Positions 31,409 through 32,504 of a DNA stretch of 32,504 bases are shown here, piece by piece. Both the position numbers and the translations under genes were made by a program. The notes under the pieces were generated by a model. That model was given only the letters and a program-made list of their open reading frames with translations, was not told where the DNA came from and ran no database searches. The DNA lies in contig CALJEW010000118.1 in the NCBI GenBank assembly GCA_938074585.1, forward strand, positions 1 through 32,504, in the 5' to 3' direction. Source of the stretch: an uncultured Rhodospirillales bacterium. GTDB taxonomy: Bacteria; Pseudomonadota; Alphaproteobacteria; Rhodospirillales; Casp-alpha2. Position 1 is the stretch's first letter. Every line of letters starts with the position of its first letter.

Positions 31409-31783
31409 ATGCGAGTCACTAATTATTTAGACGCTGAAATAGGTTGTCGTTTACAACAGGCTCGCCTTGTTGAAAATTTGACACAAGACGGTCTTGCACA
31501 AAAACTTAATATAAGTTTCCAGCAAGTTCAAAAATACGAAAATGGGACGAACCGGGTAAGCTCTTCTCGCTTGTGGGCTATTTCGCGTGTTCTTGGTCTG
31601 CCGATCACCTACTTCTATGAAGGTTTGGACGATAGTCATATTCCGGAAGCGGTTGAAGGTGTTGATGACGGATCTTTGCCTGATCGTACTGTTCGTGTTG
31701 CGCGTATGCTCGACGAAATGCCCGATGGTGATGTTAAAAACAAAGTCTTTGGATTGATTAAAGCCTTTTCTAAAGCGAGTTAA
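31409..31783 (+). CDS. XRE-family helix-turn-helix transcriptional regulator
   Basis: 124 residues with an N-terminal Cro/C1-type HTH (about residues 10-65: LGCRLQQARL-like start IGCRLQQARLVENLTQDGLA, recognition helix SFQQVQKYENGTNRVSSSRL, then ISRVLGLPITYFYEGL). The remaining 55 residues are acidic then helical and end IKAFSKAS, like the SinR-type regulators widespread in alphaproteobacteria. The gene is intact although it lies between two decayed regions. The ribosome site is weak. The target genes are unknown; in some alphaproteobacteria a similar gene precedes metK, but metK is not seen here. Confidence 0.88.
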   Translation: MRVTNYLDAEIGCRLQQARLVENLTQDGLAQKLNISFQQVQKYENGTNRVSSSRLWAISRVLGLPITYFYEGLDDSHIPEAVEGVDDGSLPDRTVRVARMLDEMPDGDVKNKVFGLIKAFSKAS

Positions 31784-32504
31784 CTCTGGTTTTTAATTGA
31801 AAAAAAAGCATACGCAAAAGCATGTCAGAAATTAGGTGTGAATTTAGCCGTGTCCGCTTAGGGTTAGCCCTTGTGGTATTAGCTTCTATTGGTAAAACTT
31901 TGGTTGCTTTTAGAATAAATTCAACCCCAGTTTACCGAACAGTATTTCCAATCAAAACTATGATACCATTATCAAAGGTAGACAAATTATTACAGCCTTA
32001 TGGAGATGATGCATGTTTCAATTGATTTTTACTTAAAGAAAGTCATTGTTAGCTAGAGTTTGCGTTCTGTTAGACTTGATGCGTCAGACGCCATATCTGA
32101 CTATTTATACGATGTCCACGGTGTGTTTTCCTTTCGGATACATTACTTTGTAGGCGAATGGGGCAGCTAGTTCTTTGTTGATGCGCCTTTAGCGATAGAA
32201 CGCATGCAGCAACTTATGGGATTTTGCCGTGTTCCCTTGATCGTTAGCTATTTTATTAAATCCGTCTCGCTCTAAAAATGTTCCCAACGACACGACTTCT
32301 CCAGTTCGGAATACGCGTTTTTGGGAGAACCAAAGGTGACCTCACCGATCCTGAGTTTTAGCAATTAATCCCATATTTTTGGATTTGTATGCCTTGTGAA
32401 ATTAAAACAATTTATTGAATCAAAGTGCTGGGCATCTGTCAGCTAATACGCGTGTCTAAGAAGGAACTTGGGCCCTAACAGCTAATGGTTCTTATCACGA
32501 AAAT
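31784..32504. other. Gene-free end of the window, probably degraded sequence
   Basis: No intact gene is supported. A 67-residue plus-strand frame at 31822-32025 has a hydrophobic patch but no ribosome site and no recognised product. On the minus strand at about 32085-32330 an open stretch reads RVFRTGEVVSLGTFLERDG, then stops and LAAPFAYKVMYPKGKHTVD further on; it looks protein-like but is interrupted, so it may be another remnant. I do not recognise the family. Confidence 0.4.

Noticed and set aside
31784..32040. metK downstream of the XRE regulator
   Set aside because: Gene order in some relatives made this worth checking, but no SAM synthetase motif is present in any frame.

Overview
This window reads as a chromosomal segment of an alphaproteobacterium, most like a Rhodospirillales-type lineage. 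The basis is gene content and order: hisZ next to purA; rluD followed by rpoH; a small DUF6476-like protein divergent from rluD; a cysteine-free 55-residue L33; and, on the minus strand, the conserved alphaproteobacterial run pyrB-pyrC-plsY-dprA-topA-rnr-(S41 protease)-rpmG with divK beyond it. Base composition looks moderate (mid-40s % GC by eye). No tRNA, rRNA, CRISPR array, insertion sequence or prophage was seen.

Layout. 1-2835 (minus): a tight four-gene operon of a DUF6476-like membrane protein, a JAMM/M67 metallopeptidase, a threonine aldolase and an N-carbamoyl amino acid hydrolase cut by the window edge. 2860-4830 (plus): rluD and the heat-shock sigma factor rpoH. 4844-7525 (minus): a tail-anchored protein with a kinase-like fold that lacks the catalytic Asp, followed by a small membrane protein. 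7663-10140 (minus): hisZ-purA. 10402-13051 (minus): a possible micro-ORF, a flavin-containing monooxygenase with an extra N-terminal domain, and a secreted protein of unknown role. 13221-17111 (plus): a gamma-glutamyltransferase-family enzyme and a DEAD-box RNA helicase with a DbpA-type RNA-binding domain. 17206-18428 (plus): remnants of a Crp/Fnr regulator and of divK. 18636-30315 (minus): rpmG, S41 protease, rnr, topA, dprA remnant, hutD, plsY, pyrC, pyrB. 30505-31269 (plus): a sulfotransferase remnant. 31409-31783 (plus): an intact XRE regulator. The last 700 bases hold no intact gene.

The most notable feature is gene decay inside a conserved housekeeping neighbourhood. Four genes (Crp/Fnr, divK, dprA, sulfotransferase) are still recognisable but broken by frameshifts, stops, deletions or lost start codons, and pleD, which normally sits between divK and rpmG, is absent. 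The genes between them (L33, RNase R, topoisomerase I, PlsY, pyrimidine synthesis) are intact. This pattern suggests a lineage losing its cell-cycle phosphorelay, natural transformation and some regulation, as expected in a host-restricted or population-bottlenecked bacterium. That is an inference. I did not find a convincing new multi-gene system; the best candidate for unexplained biology is the pseudokinase/membrane-protein pair at 4844-7525.
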